NCBI RefSeq assembly: GCF_019396345.1
Contig: NZ_JAHKRM010000011.1
Location: 124,001-188,000, forward strand
Reading direction: 5' to 3'
Origin: Nonomuraea guangzhouensis
Lineage (GTDB): Bacteria; Actinomycetota; Actinomycetes; Streptosporangiales; Streptosporangiaceae
DNA length: 64,000 nucleotides
Shown here: positions 1 to 7,792 of the stretch, piece by piece
Numbering within the stretch: position 1 is the first letter of the stretch
Layout: each line of letters opens with the position of its first letter
Position numbers and translations under genes: made by a program
The notes under the pieces: model-generated
What the model saw: the letters and a program-made list of their open reading frames with translations, nothing else
The model's database searches: none
Told to the model about the DNA's origin: nothing

Positions 1-566
1 ACCTCGACCTCGTCGTCCTCCGCCCGGCCCGCGCCGTCCGCCTCCGCCTCTGTCTCCGCTTCAGCCTCGGCTTCGGCTTCGGCTTCGGCCCGGACCGTCT
101 CGCGGACCCGCCTCATCTGTGGCGCGTTGACATACCTGAACAGGTCGACCACCGCCAGCGCCGCGCCCATGACGACGTATCCGACGTCGCCGGTGATCGC
201 GTACTGTCCGTAGGCGAGCCCGGTGGCGCAGAACACCACCCTGATCCGGTCACCGAGGTAGTCGAGCCACAGGCCGAAGGGCGTCCCCGAGCCCTTGAGC
301 CGCGCGATCTTGCCGTCCAGGCAGTCCACCATGAAGCTCAGGTAGAACATGACCGCCCCCGCGGTCAGCTGGTCCATCGCGAAAAACGTGGCGGACACCA
401 TGCCGAGGACCAGCGACAGGACCGTGAGCTGGTTGGGCGTCAACCGCGTGCGGTTGGCCACCAGCAGAGCGGCCCGGCAGGCGACCGGGTCCACGAAGTA
501 CACGGTCCACCAGGAGTCTCTCCGCTTGCGTGTCGAGTAGACGTCATCGAGCGAATAGGTCCTCAT
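1..566 (-). CDS. CDP-alcohol phosphatidyltransferase, 3' end cut by window
   Basis: Integral membrane enzyme that moves a phosphoalcohol from a CDP-alcohol to an acceptor alcohol. The full family signature DG-x2-AR-x8-G-x3-D-x3-D is visible at about residues 82-104 (DGKIAR, then GLWLDYLGD), with hydrophobic segments on both sides. The start at 566 gives MRTYSLDDVYS. About 188 codons are seen and the C-terminus lies outside the window. Near the window edge the protein runs into an Ala-Glu dipeptide run from a GCC-GAA type repeat (about bases 50-90) and then an acidic tail. It lies 49 bases downstream of the family 2 glycosyltransferase on the same strand, probably in one operon. Next to glycan genes it could supply a phosphodiester-linked polyol or lipid anchor, but the alcohol substrate cannot be read from sequence. 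The family call is firm; the role is inferred. Confidence 0.85.
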   Translation of the reverse strand, partial: MRTYSLDDVYSTRKRRDSWWTVYFVDPVACRAALLVANRTRLTPNQLTVLSLVLGMVSATFFAMDQLTAGAVMFYLSFMVDCLDGKIARLKGSGTPFGLWLDYLGDRIRVVFCATGLAYGQYAITGDVGYVVMGAALAVVDLFRYVNAPQMRRVRETVRAEAEAEAEAEAETEAEADGAGRAEDDEVE

Positions 567-615
567 GGCTTCCAAGCATGGCGACGCGCTGTCGTGTTCC
601 AATTACTCTCTGGAA

Positions 616-2064
616 CTACTGGGTGATGTCCATGCCGGTTCTTGACCATCCTGGCACCGACAGCCGCCAGACCTTCTGCGCCTCCCCTTCGCGCCCTTCG
701 CGGAAGCAGCCCCTCAGCGCCAGGCCGCACAGTTCCACCCGGGCATGCAGCCGCCAGCTCGGGCCGCCCTTTTCGAGCAGCGCCGGGTCGATCGCCACCT
801 GGACGCCCCGCTCGCCCGTACGCTCCACGTCCAGCATCACCCGGCGCTCGCCGTCGGTCAGCCACATGTCGACCCGGGTCGGCTGCTGCGGCACCCGGTG
901 GATGTACGCCTCGCCGCGGACCTCGAAGCGGTCCTCCACCCAGTCGCACCCGTCGATCGTGGCCACCAGCTTGAGCTCTTCGCTCGCCTCGAAGACCGCG
1001 TCGGGGATGTCGAGGGTCCGGTCGCGGAAGTAGGGGTAGTCGCCGTACCAGCCGACCTCGCGCGGCAGGATCGGGGTGCCGTCGACCGAGTCGCGCCTGA
1101 ACCTGCGCACCTCCCGCAGCTCCTTGACCAGGCCGCGGCTCAGCAGGTGGAGTTCGAGCCTGCGCAGCGACGCCACCGAGCCGAGCGCGACGGGGCTCAT
1201 CCCGGCCATCCACCGCTCGGAGAGTTCGAGCAGCGGCCCGATCTCGTCGTCCTGGCAGTACTCCAGCGCCTGGAACAGGAACAGGAGGTCCTTCTCCAGC
1301 ACCAGGCCGTCGAAGGCGTCGATGAGCTGGGGCGCCTTCTCCGCGAGGAAGGCCCGGACGGCCCGGATGGCGGTCAGCCGTTCGGCCAGGTTCGGCAGCT
1401 CCGCCCGCCGCTGCGTGATGGAGCTCTCCCCCTCCTCGCGCTTGCGCCAGTGGTAGACGATGTCGGGCAGCACGTCTACGCCCGTCGCCAGCACGTGCGC
1501 CCGCATGCTGAGCGGCACGTCCTCGTAGATCCCCGCCGGGAACTCCAGCCCGTGCTCGTGCCAGAAGTCCTTCCGGTAGACCTTGTTCCACACCGTGCGG
1601 TCCCTGATCAGGACCTGCCGGTCCAGGATGTGCGCGCGCGGCGCGTGCCGCCTGAACACCTTCTCGTGCAGCGACGACACGGCCAGCTCGCCCTCCGTCA
1701 TGCGCAGCACCCCGCCGCACGCGAAGTCCGAGCCGCTCTCCCGCAACGACGCGACCAGCAGCTCGTACGCATTGGACGGCACGACGTCGTCGCCGTCGGC
1801 GAAGGCCAGATAGGTGCCGCGGGCCCGGCGGATCCCCGCGTTGCGCGCCGGGCCAGGGCCCTGGTTCGGCTGGTCGAACAGGACGAAGCGGGGATCGCGC
1901 TGCACGAACTCCCGCGCCACCCGCACGCTTCCGTCCTCGGAGCCGTCGTCGACCAGGAGGACCTCGATGTCCTCCAGCGTCTGCGCCGCCAGGGACTCCA
2001 GGCATTCGGCGAGGTACGGCTCCACGTTGTAGATCGGGACGACGACGCTGAGCATGGGCGTCAT
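616..2064 (-). CDS. Family 2 glycosyltransferase with C-terminal beta-rich extension
   Basis: Inverting GT-A glycosyltransferase of family GT2. The N-terminal 110 residues carry LSVVVPIYNVEPYL, the nucleotide-binding LLVDDGSEDGS and the metal-binding FADGDD. A helical region follows (WNKVYRKDFW, YEDVPLSM), then about 150 residues that look beta-rich and end in KVWRLSVPGW. I chose ATG 2064 because an AAGGGAG ribosome site sits 9 bases upstream; a longer form from 2121 has no good site. The gene is clearly paralogous to the GT2 at 7793-9679 (shared WNKVYR-DFW, YED, YHWR and SITQR blocks), so both probably act on the same polymer. It is divergent from pseH and upstream of the CDP-alcohol transferase. 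Donor and acceptor are unknown; a pseudaminic-acid polymer is the inferred product. Confidence 0.85.
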   Translation of the reverse strand: MTPMLSVVVPIYNVEPYLAECLESLAAQTLEDIEVLLVDDGSEDGSVRVAREFVQRDPRFVLFDQPNQGPGPARNAGIRRARGTYLAFADGDDVVPSNAYELLVASLRESGSDFACGGVLRMTEGELAVSSLHEKVFRRHAPRAHILDRQVLIRDRTVWNKVYRKDFWHEHGLEFPAGIYEDVPLSMRAHVLATGVDVLPDIVYHWRKREEGESSITQRRAELPNLAERLTAIRAVRAFLAEKAPQLIDAFDGLVLEKDLLFLFQALEYCQDDEIGPLLELSERWMAGMSPVALGSVASLRRLELHLLSRGLVKELREVRRFRRDSVDGTPILPREVGWYGDYPYFRDRTLDIPDAVFEASEELKLVATIDGCDWVEDRFEVRGEAYIHRVPQQPTRVDMWLTDGERRVMLDVERTGERGVQVAIDPALLEKGGPSWRLHARVELCGLALRGCFREGREGEAQKVWRLSVPGWSRTGMDITQ

Positions 2065-2218
2065 ACCGAGAAGCTCCCTTGGGTCGGGGTTGGGTCGAGG
2101 GCAGCATGCCTGGGTCATCACCCCGGCAGGACCTTCGCTACCGCCCCCTGATCAGCTCTTTGCCGGACCGATCCGCTACGTTGTGCAGTCAGTCGAGCGC
2201 GCTGAGTAGGGAGACGCC

Positions 2219-2722
2219 GTGCTGAGAGCCGTACACGACCATGAGCTGCCCGCCATCCGCCGATGGCGCAACCACCCGAAGGTGCGGGCGGCCAGCTTCA
2301 CCACCCACCTCATCGCCGAGGACGAGCACGCCCGGTGGTGGGCCTCGGTAAAGGACGACCCGGCCACCAGTGTGCTGATCTACGTGCACGACGGGACCGC
2401 CGCGGGGGTGGTGACGTTCTCCGGCCTCGACCCCGCCGCACGCAGCGGCGACTGGGGTTTCTACCTCGATCTGGCGGGGCTGGAGCGGTCGGGCGCGCTG
2501 CTGCCGGCCTGGATCGGGCTGGAGCGGTCGGCCATCGACCACGCGTTCGGCCCGCTGGGGCTGAGCACGCTGCGCGGCGAGGTGCTGGCCGGCAACGAGG
2601 CGGCCAGGGGGCTGCACCGGCGCTTCGGCTTCGCCGAGGTCGCCGTCCACCAGCGCGACATCGACGGCGTCCGCCGGGACGTCGTCACCGTGGAACTCAC
2701 CAGGAAGGACGTCAGCGCATGA
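2219..2722 (+). CDS. pseH: PseH-like GNAT N-acetyltransferase
   Basis: Predicted UDP-4-amino-4,6-dideoxy-beta-L-AltNAc N-acetyltransferase, the third step of pseudaminic acid synthesis. The 167-residue protein has a GNAT fold: an RxWRN N-terminal segment as in PseH, then VLAGNEAARGLHRRFGF near residues 121-137, which holds the acetyl-CoA-binding and tail motif. GTG at 2219 is preceded by AGGGAG. The stop overlaps the pseI start by 4 bases (ATGA), so the two are translationally coupled. The GNAT family alone does not give the substrate; the assignment rests on length, the RW-N start and position beside pseI. An acyl group other than acetyl is possible given the acyl block further along the island. 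Confidence 0.85.
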   Translation: MLRAVHDHELPAIRRWRNHPKVRAASFTTHLIAEDEHARWWASVKDDPATSVLIYVHDGTAAGVVTFSGLDPAARSGDWGFYLDLAGLERSGALLPAWIGLERSAIDHAFGPLGLSTLRGEVLAGNEAARGLHRRFGFAEVAVHQRDIDGVRRDVVTVELTRKDVSA

Positions 2723-3762
2723 TCTCCATCGCCGGGCGCGCGATCGGGGCGGACCAGCCACCCTTCGTCATCGCCGAGATGTCGGGCAACCACAACGGCC
2801 GCCTCGAACAGGCGCTCGCCATCGTCGACGCGGTGGCCGACAGCGGCGCCCACGCGCTGAAGCTGCAGACCTACCGCCCCGACACGATCACCGTCGACGC
2901 CGACGGCCCCGCCTTCCGCCTGGCCGACGAACACGAGCTGTGGGGCGGCGAACGCCTCTACCAGCTCTACGAGCGGGCCCACACGCCGTGGGAGTGGCAC
3001 GAGCCGATCTTCGCCAAGGCTCGCCGGCGGGGGCTCATCCCGTTCTCCTCGCCCTTCGACCCCACGGCCGTCGAGCTGCTGGAGAGCCTGGACGCCCCGG
3101 CCTACAAGATCGCCTCGTCGGAGATCGTGGACCTCCCCCTGATCAGGCTCGCCGCCGCCACGGGGAAACCGCTGATCCTCTCCACCGGGATGGCGTCGAT
3201 CGGCGAGATCCACGCCGCCGTGGCGGCCGCCCGTGACGCGGGCTGCGCCCAGCTCGCCGTGCTGACCTGCACCGCGACCTACCCCGCCGCGCCCACCGAG
3301 AGCAACCTGCGCTCCCTGCCGCTGCTCGCCGGGCTCACCGGCGCGGTCGTCGGCATCTCCGACCACACGCCCGGACTCGGCGCCGCGCTGGCGGCGGTCG
3401 CGCTCGGCGCGTGCCTGATCGAGAAGCACGTCACCGTGGACCGGGGCGACGGGGGTGTCGACTCGGCGTTCTCACTGGAGCCCACCGAGCTCGCGGCGCT
3501 CGTGGTGGAGAGCGAGCGGGCCTGGCAGTCGCTGGGCAGCGCGGTCATCGGGCCGCGGGCCTCCGAGAGCGAGGGGCTGCGGTTCCGGCGGTCGCTGTAT
3601 GTCGTACGGGATGTGCGGGCGGGCGAGCCGGTGACGGAGCAGAACGTCCGCTCCATCCGGCCGGCCGGCGGGCTGCCTCCGGCGGCGGCGGCGCAGGTGA
3701 TGGGCCGCCGCTTCGCCAGGGACGCCACGGTCGGCACGCCGCTGACCTGGGACCTGGTCTGA
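2719..3762 (+). CDS. pseI: Pseudaminic acid synthase (NeuB family)
   Basis: Condenses 6-deoxy-AltdiNAc with phosphoenolpyruvate to make pseudaminic acid in the cytoplasm. The 347-residue protein has the NeuB TIM barrel with FVIAEMSGNHNG at residues 16-27, KLQTYRPDT, TPWEWHEPIF, FSSPFDPTAVELLE and PAYKIASSEI, all closer to the PseI pattern than to NeuB or LegI. ISDHTPG and EKHVTVDR complete the active site. The last 60 residues (RRSLYVVRDVRAGEPVTEQN) form the SAF or antifreeze-like domain that closes over the partner subunit. The start overlaps the pseH stop. It is convergent with pseG, 27 bases apart. This is one of the most confident assignments in the cluster. Confidence 0.95.
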   Translation: MISIAGRAIGADQPPFVIAEMSGNHNGRLEQALAIVDAVADSGAHALKLQTYRPDTITVDADGPAFRLADEHELWGGERLYQLYERAHTPWEWHEPIFAKARRRGLIPFSSPFDPTAVELLESLDAPAYKIASSEIVDLPLIRLAAATGKPLILSTGMASIGEIHAAVAAARDAGCAQLAVLTCTATYPAAPTESNLRSLPLLAGLTGAVVGISDHTPGLGAALAAVALGACLIEKHVTVDRGDGGVDSAFSLEPTELAALVVESERAWQSLGSAVIGPRASESEGLRFRRSLYVVRDVRAGEPVTEQNVRSIRPAGGLPPAAAAQVMGRRFARDATVGTPLTWDLV

Positions 3763-3789
3763 CCCGTACTTCACAGTTACAGGAGGGCT

Positions 3790-4842
3790 TCACAGGAGGG
3801 CGAGGAGCGCGTCGGCGACGCGTTCCCTGCCCCGGCCGTCGATCAGCTTGGCGCCGCGCCTGCCGTACGCGTCGCGGGCCGCGGGGTCGGCGAGCAGGCG
3901 GGCGAGGACGGCGACGGCCGCCGCGTCCGGGGCCGGGCCCAGACCCGCCGCGATGCCGCCGCCGACCAGCGCCTCGTAGCCGATCAGCTGGTTGTCGGCG
4001 ACCCAGCTCAGCGCGGTCGGCACGCCCAGGTGGAGCAGTTCCCAGACGGCCGAGCCCGCCGCGGTGACCACCAGGTTGGCCTCGGCCATCAGGCCGGGCA
4101 GCCGGTCTGTCGGCGGGATGACCGTGACGGGCCCGTCCACCTCGAACGGCACCGGGCTGACCACGGTCGCCCGGAACGGCAGCCCGGTGGCGCACAGCGC
4201 CCCGGCCCAGGCCGGCGCCACACCGGCGCTGTCGGTGCCGCCGAAGAAGCACAGCACCAGCGGCCCCTCCGAGCGGGCCGGGCGGCGTCGGGCGGTCCCC
4301 CGCATCAGCAGGACGCTGTCCCGCAGCAACGCGTAACGCGCCCCGGCCAGCCGGGCACCCCGATGACCGGCTGGTCCCTCGCCCCGGAGACCGGCGGGCC
4401 TCTCGCCCTGGGGACCGCCCTCGGCCGGACGCTCCCGGGGCGGCTGGAAGGGGCGCAGTTCGGCGCCGAGGTTCTGGTCGAGGTAGAGGTCCGCCTCCTG
4501 GCCCAGCGGGTCGCCGTCGATGATCGCCAGCACGGCCGTGCCCGCCGCCCGCAGCGCCGCGCCCGTACCGGCGGCCAGCACGTACGAGTCCAGCACCACC
4601 GCGTCCAGCCCGAACACCCGCACCAGCTCGACCAGCGCCGCCGGCTCGCCAGGCGCGGCGCACAGCGGGAACCCGCGCTGCCGCAACTGCGAGGCCGCCC
4701 ACTCGGACCCCGCCACCTCCCCCAGGAACAGCACCTCGGCCCCCCGCCCGCACAGCTCCTCGGCCAGCGCGACGCAGCGCATCAGATGACCGACCCCGCT
4801 CGCCACGCCCGCGTCGCAACGGAACCCCACCCGGTGCGTCAC
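3790..4842 (-). CDS. pseG: PseG-like UDP-sugar hydrolase
   Basis: Releases UDP from UDP-6-deoxy-AltdiNAc to give the free sugar used by PseI. The 350-residue protein is GT-B-like. FRCDAGVASGVGHLMRC at residues 7-23 contains the catalytic His (H19) of the PseG family, and LCFFGGTDSAG and SWVADNQLIGYEAL match the C-terminal UDP-binding half. GTG 4842 overlaps the pseF stop as GTGA. An unusual Pro/Arg/Gly-rich stretch of about 34 residues, roughly residues 109-142, separates the two halves and has no counterpart I know of in characterised PseG proteins. The family call is strong; whether the insert matters is unknown. Confidence 0.9.
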   Translation of the reverse strand: MTHRVGFRCDAGVASGVGHLMRCVALAEELCGRGAEVLFLGEVAGSEWAASQLRQRGFPLCAAPGEPAALVELVRVFGLDAVVLDSYVLAAGTGAALRAAGTAVLAIIDGDPLGQEADLYLDQNLGAELRPFQPPRERPAEGGPQGERPAGLRGEGPAGHRGARLAGARYALLRDSVLLMRGTARRRPARSEGPLVLCFFGGTDSAGVAPAWAGALCATGLPFRATVVSPVPFEVDGPVTVIPPTDRLPGLMAEANLVVTAAGSAVWELLHLGVPTALSWVADNQLIGYEALVGGGIAAGLGPAPDAAAVAVLARLLADPAARDAYGRRGAKLIDGRGRERVADALLALL

Positions 4843-5579
4843 GCCTCCTGCAACGCCTTCTGCGCCACGTGCGCGTTGAGCTCGCACACCTCGGGCCGGT
4901 CCCGCAGCCAGCCGACCAGCGACCGGACCGGCACGCACCTGTCGCCCAGCTCGGCGACGACGCGCGAGATGAGCCGCCAGTCGTCCTCCGTGTCGAGCGT
5001 GACCCGCAGGTCGGCCGCCGCCGGCGTGTAGGCGAGGCCGAGCAGCCGCGACTCGCCCGGATGCGAGTAGATATAGGACGTGACGTGCGTACGGTGATAC
5101 GCGGTGGCCGCCAGATCGGCCCGTCTCAGCGCGGCCAGCCCCGCGATCTCCACGTCGAGCCCGCGCGGCAGCGTGCCCGCCAAGCTCGTGCTCAGATAGT
5201 CGAGGCCGGGCACCGCGCGGAAGACCAGCGCGGCCTCGCGGATCACCACCGGATCGAGCAACGGGCAGTCCGCCGTGAACCGCATGACGGCATCGCCCGG
5301 ATGACCCCGCAGCACCTGCGTGAACCGGGTGAGCACGTCGTCGACCGGCCCCCGGTGCCAGAACACGCCGAGCCTGCGGCACTCCGCCACCACCAGGTCG
5401 TCGGCCGCCTCCGTGGTGGTCGCCACCACGAGATCGTCGATCGCGGCCGCCTCGCGTACCGCGCGGACCACCCAGCCCAGCACGGAGCGGCCGCCGAGCT
5501 CGCGCAGGACCTTGCCCGGCAGGCGCGTCGAGCCCATGCGCGCCTGAATGATTCCGACAATCCTCACCCGAAGCCCCAT
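4839..5579 (-). CDS. pseF: Pseudaminic acid cytidylyltransferase (SpsF/PseF family)
   Basis: Activates pseudaminic acid with CTP to CMP-pseudaminic acid. The 246-residue protein begins with the nucleotidyltransferase motif IVGIIQARMGSTRLPGKVL, followed by RGPVDDVLTRF and the metal-binding FTADCPLLDP. This is the SpsF subfamily (CTP_transf_3), not the NeuA-like PseF of Campylobacter, so the CMP-pseudaminic role is drawn from cluster context. ATG 5579 has its AGGGGA directly against the start; GTG 5567, four codons in, has a better spaced GGGG and may be the true start. It is divergent from pseB and coupled to pseG downstream. Confidence 0.85.
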   Translation of the reverse strand: MGLRVRIVGIIQARMGSTRLPGKVLRELGGRSVLGWVVRAVREAAAIDDLVVATTTEAADDLVVAECRRLGVFWHRGPVDDVLTRFTQVLRGHPGDAVMRFTADCPLLDPVVIREAALVFRAVPGLDYLSTSLAGTLPRGLDVEIAGLAALRRADLAATAYHRTHVTSYIYSHPGESRLLGLAYTPAAADLRVTLDTEDDWRLISRVVAELGDRCVPVRSLVGWLRDRPEVCELNAHVAQKALQEA

Positions 5580-5656
5580 TCCCCTATGTGACCGTGTGTG
5601 ATTTAACGATCGCGCTATGCTACCGGGCAGCTCGGATGTCTACGGCGGGGGGCCGC

Positions 5657-6640
5657 GTGAGCATTCTCAGTGGATCGTCGATTCTGATCACCGGAGGCAC
5701 GGGGTCCTTCGGCAAGGCTTTCGTCCGTCACGCGCTGGACCACCTCGACGTGCGCCGGCTGGTGATCTTCTCGCGCGACGAGCTCAAGCAGTACGAGGCG
5801 CGTCACCTGTTCGACGACGACCCGCGGCTGCGCTGGTTCATCGGCGACGTGCGCGACAGGGGCCGCCTGACCAGGGCCATGCACCGCATCGACTACGTGG
5901 TGCACGCGGCGGCGCTGAAGCAGGTCGACACGGCCGAGTACAACCCGTTCGAATACGTCGTGACCAACGTCTCCGGCTCCCAGAACGTCGTGGAGGCCGC
6001 CATCGACTGCGGCGTGCGCAAGGTCGTCGCGCTCTCCACCGACAAGGCGTCCAGCCCGATCAACCTGTACGGCGCGACGAAGCTGGTCGCCGACAAGCTG
6101 TTCGTCTCGGCCAACCACTACGCCGCCAGCCACGTGACCCGCTTCGCCGTGGTGCGCTACGGCAACGTGGTGGGCAGCAGGGGCTCGGTGGTGCCGTTCT
6201 TCCTGCGGCTGGCCGAGGAGGGCGGCAGCGTGCCGATCACCGACAAGCGGATGACCCGGTTCTGGATCACGCTCGACCAGGCCGTCCGGTTCGTGGTCGA
6301 CTCCTTCGACCTGATGCAGGGCGGCGAGCTGTACGTGCCGCGCATCCCCAGCATGCGCCTGCCCGACCTGGCCCAGGCGCTGGCGCCACGGTGCCCGGTC
6401 TACGAGATCGGCATCCGGCCCGGCGAGAAGCTGCACGAGGAGATGATCGGCCCCGACGACGGCCGCCGCACACTGCGCCTGAGCGACCGCTACGTCGTGC
6501 AGCCGACGATCGCCACCTGGGGCTACGTGCCCCCGCAGGGCGGCGAGCTGCTGCCGGAGGGCTTCGCCTACCGCTCCGACACCAATGACCGCTGGCTGTC
6601 GGTCGACGACCTGCGCGCCATGGCGGCGGTCGGCGTCTGA
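5657..6640 (+). CDS. pseB: UDP-GlcNAc 4,6-dehydratase/5-epimerase (inverting)
   Basis: First committed step of the pathway: NADP-dependent 4,6-dehydration and C5 inversion of UDP-GlcNAc. The extended SDR has the Rossmann motif ITGGTGSFGKAF (residues 11-22) and the inverting-dehydratase active site STDKASSPINLYGATK, with Asp129, Lys130, Tyr138 and Lys142. EKLHEEMI near the C-terminus is also typical. I chose GTG 5657, which gives VSILSGSSILITGGTG, the usual distance to the Rossmann loop, and has a GGGGGG just upstream; longer forms from 5588 or 5636 exist. The length of 327 residues fits PseB. The stop overlaps the pseC start by one base (TGATG). Confidence 0.93.
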   Translation: MSILSGSSILITGGTGSFGKAFVRHALDHLDVRRLVIFSRDELKQYEARHLFDDDPRLRWFIGDVRDRGRLTRAMHRIDYVVHAAALKQVDTAEYNPFEYVVTNVSGSQNVVEAAIDCGVRKVVALSTDKASSPINLYGATKLVADKLFVSANHYAASHVTRFAVVRYGNVVGSRGSVVPFFLRLAEEGGSVPITDKRMTRFWITLDQAVRFVVDSFDLMQGGELYVPRIPSMRLPDLAQALAPRCPVYEIGIRPGEKLHEEMIGPDDGRRTLRLSDRYVVQPTIATWGYVPPQGGELLPEGFAYRSDTNDRWLSVDDLRAMAAVGV

Positions 6641-7764
6641 TGCTGCCCTACGGACGGCAGTCGATCGCCGACGCCGATGTCGAGGCCGTGACCGAGGTGC
6701 TGCGCGGCGAGTGGCTGACGACCGGGCCCACGGTCGGCTCGTTCGAGGCCGAGCTGGCCCGCTGGACGGGCGGCGTGCCGTGCCTGACGGTCACGTCGGG
6801 CACGGCGGCCCTGCACGTCGCGTACGTGGCGGCCGGGGTCGGGCCGGGGGACGAGGTGATCACCTCGCCGCTGACGTTCGTGGCGACGGCCGCCACCGCC
6901 GCCATGCGCGGCGCCCGGGTGGTCTTCGCCGACGTGCAACCCGACACGGGCAACCTCGATCCCGCGTCGGTCGAGTCGCTGGCGGGCGACGGCACCAAGG
7001 CGATCACCGCGGTCGACTACGCGGGCCATCCCGCCGACTACGACGAGCTGCGCGTGATCGCCGACCGGACCGGCGCCCTGCTGATCGGCGACGCCGCCCA
7101 CTCCATCGGCGCGTGCTACAAGGACCGGCCGATCGGGGAGCCGGCCGACCTCACCACGTTCTCGTTCTTCCCGACCAAGACCGTGACCACCGCCGAGGGC
7201 GGCGCCGTCGCCATACGCGACCGCGACCGCTACGCCCGCGCCGCCCGGTTCCGCAACCACGGCCTGGTCCGCGACCCGGCCGAGCAGCGCGACCCCGACC
7301 ACGGCGGCTGGCACCAGGAGGTCCACGACTTCGGCCTCAACTACCGGCTGCCCGACGTGCTCTGCGCGCTCGGCATCAGCCAGTTGCGGCGGCTCGACCA
7401 CTTCCGCGCGCGCCGAGCCGACCTGGTCGCCCGCTACAACGCGCTGCTCGGCGACCTGCCGGGGCTGACGCTGCCCGCCCGGCGGCCCTACACCTCCCCG
7501 AGCTGGCATCTCTATCCGGTCAGGATCCGTGACGGGCGGCGGCGGGAGGTGTACGACCGCATGCGGGCCGAGGGCATCGGGGTGCAGGTCAACTACATCC
7601 CGGCTTACTGGCATCCGGTCTTCGCGGACCTCGGCTATCGGCGCGGGATCTGCCCCGAGGCCGAGGCTTATTACGCCGAGCAGCTCTCGCTGCCGCTCTT
7701 CCCCGACCTCACCGACCACCAGCAGGACGAGGTCGTCGAGCGGCTGCGCGCCATCCTGGAGTGA
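6640..7764 (+). CDS. pseC: PseC-like PLP-dependent sugar aminotransferase
   Basis: Transfers an amino group to C4 of the 4-keto sugar made by PseB, with glutamate as the usual donor. This 374-residue DegT/DnrJ/EryC1/StrS protein has YGRQSI and LTTGPTV at the N-terminus, TSGTAALH (phosphate binding), GDAAHSIGA and the Schiff-base lysine in SFFPTKTVTTAEGG (K180). The C-terminal GVQVNYIPAYWHPVF is the PseC-type substrate loop. It is coupled to pseB. It ends 28 bases before the convergent stop of the next glycosyltransferase. The pairing with pseB makes the C4-aminotransferase role secure. Confidence 0.93.
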   Translation: MLPYGRQSIADADVEAVTEVLRGEWLTTGPTVGSFEAELARWTGGVPCLTVTSGTAALHVAYVAAGVGPGDEVITSPLTFVATAATAAMRGARVVFADVQPDTGNLDPASVESLAGDGTKAITAVDYAGHPADYDELRVIADRTGALLIGDAAHSIGACYKDRPIGEPADLTTFSFFPTKTVTTAEGGAVAIRDRDRYARAARFRNHGLVRDPAEQRDPDHGGWHQEVHDFGLNYRLPDVLCALGISQLRRLDHFRARRADLVARYNALLGDLPGLTLPARRPYTSPSWHLYPVRIRDGRRREVYDRMRAEGIGVQVNYIPAYWHPVFADLGYRRGICPEAEAYYAEQLSLPLFPDLTDHQQDEVVERLRAILE

Positions 7765-7792
7765 TGGCGCGCTGCTGTATGGGCTCGCCGGC

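Noticed and set aside
2219..7764. Legionaminic or sialic acid pathway instead of pseudaminic
   Set aside because: PseB inverting dehydratase, PseC loop, PseG His motif and PseI SSPFD/TPWEW pattern fit pseudaminic acid; there is no NeuC-type epimerase or LegB-type dehydratase.
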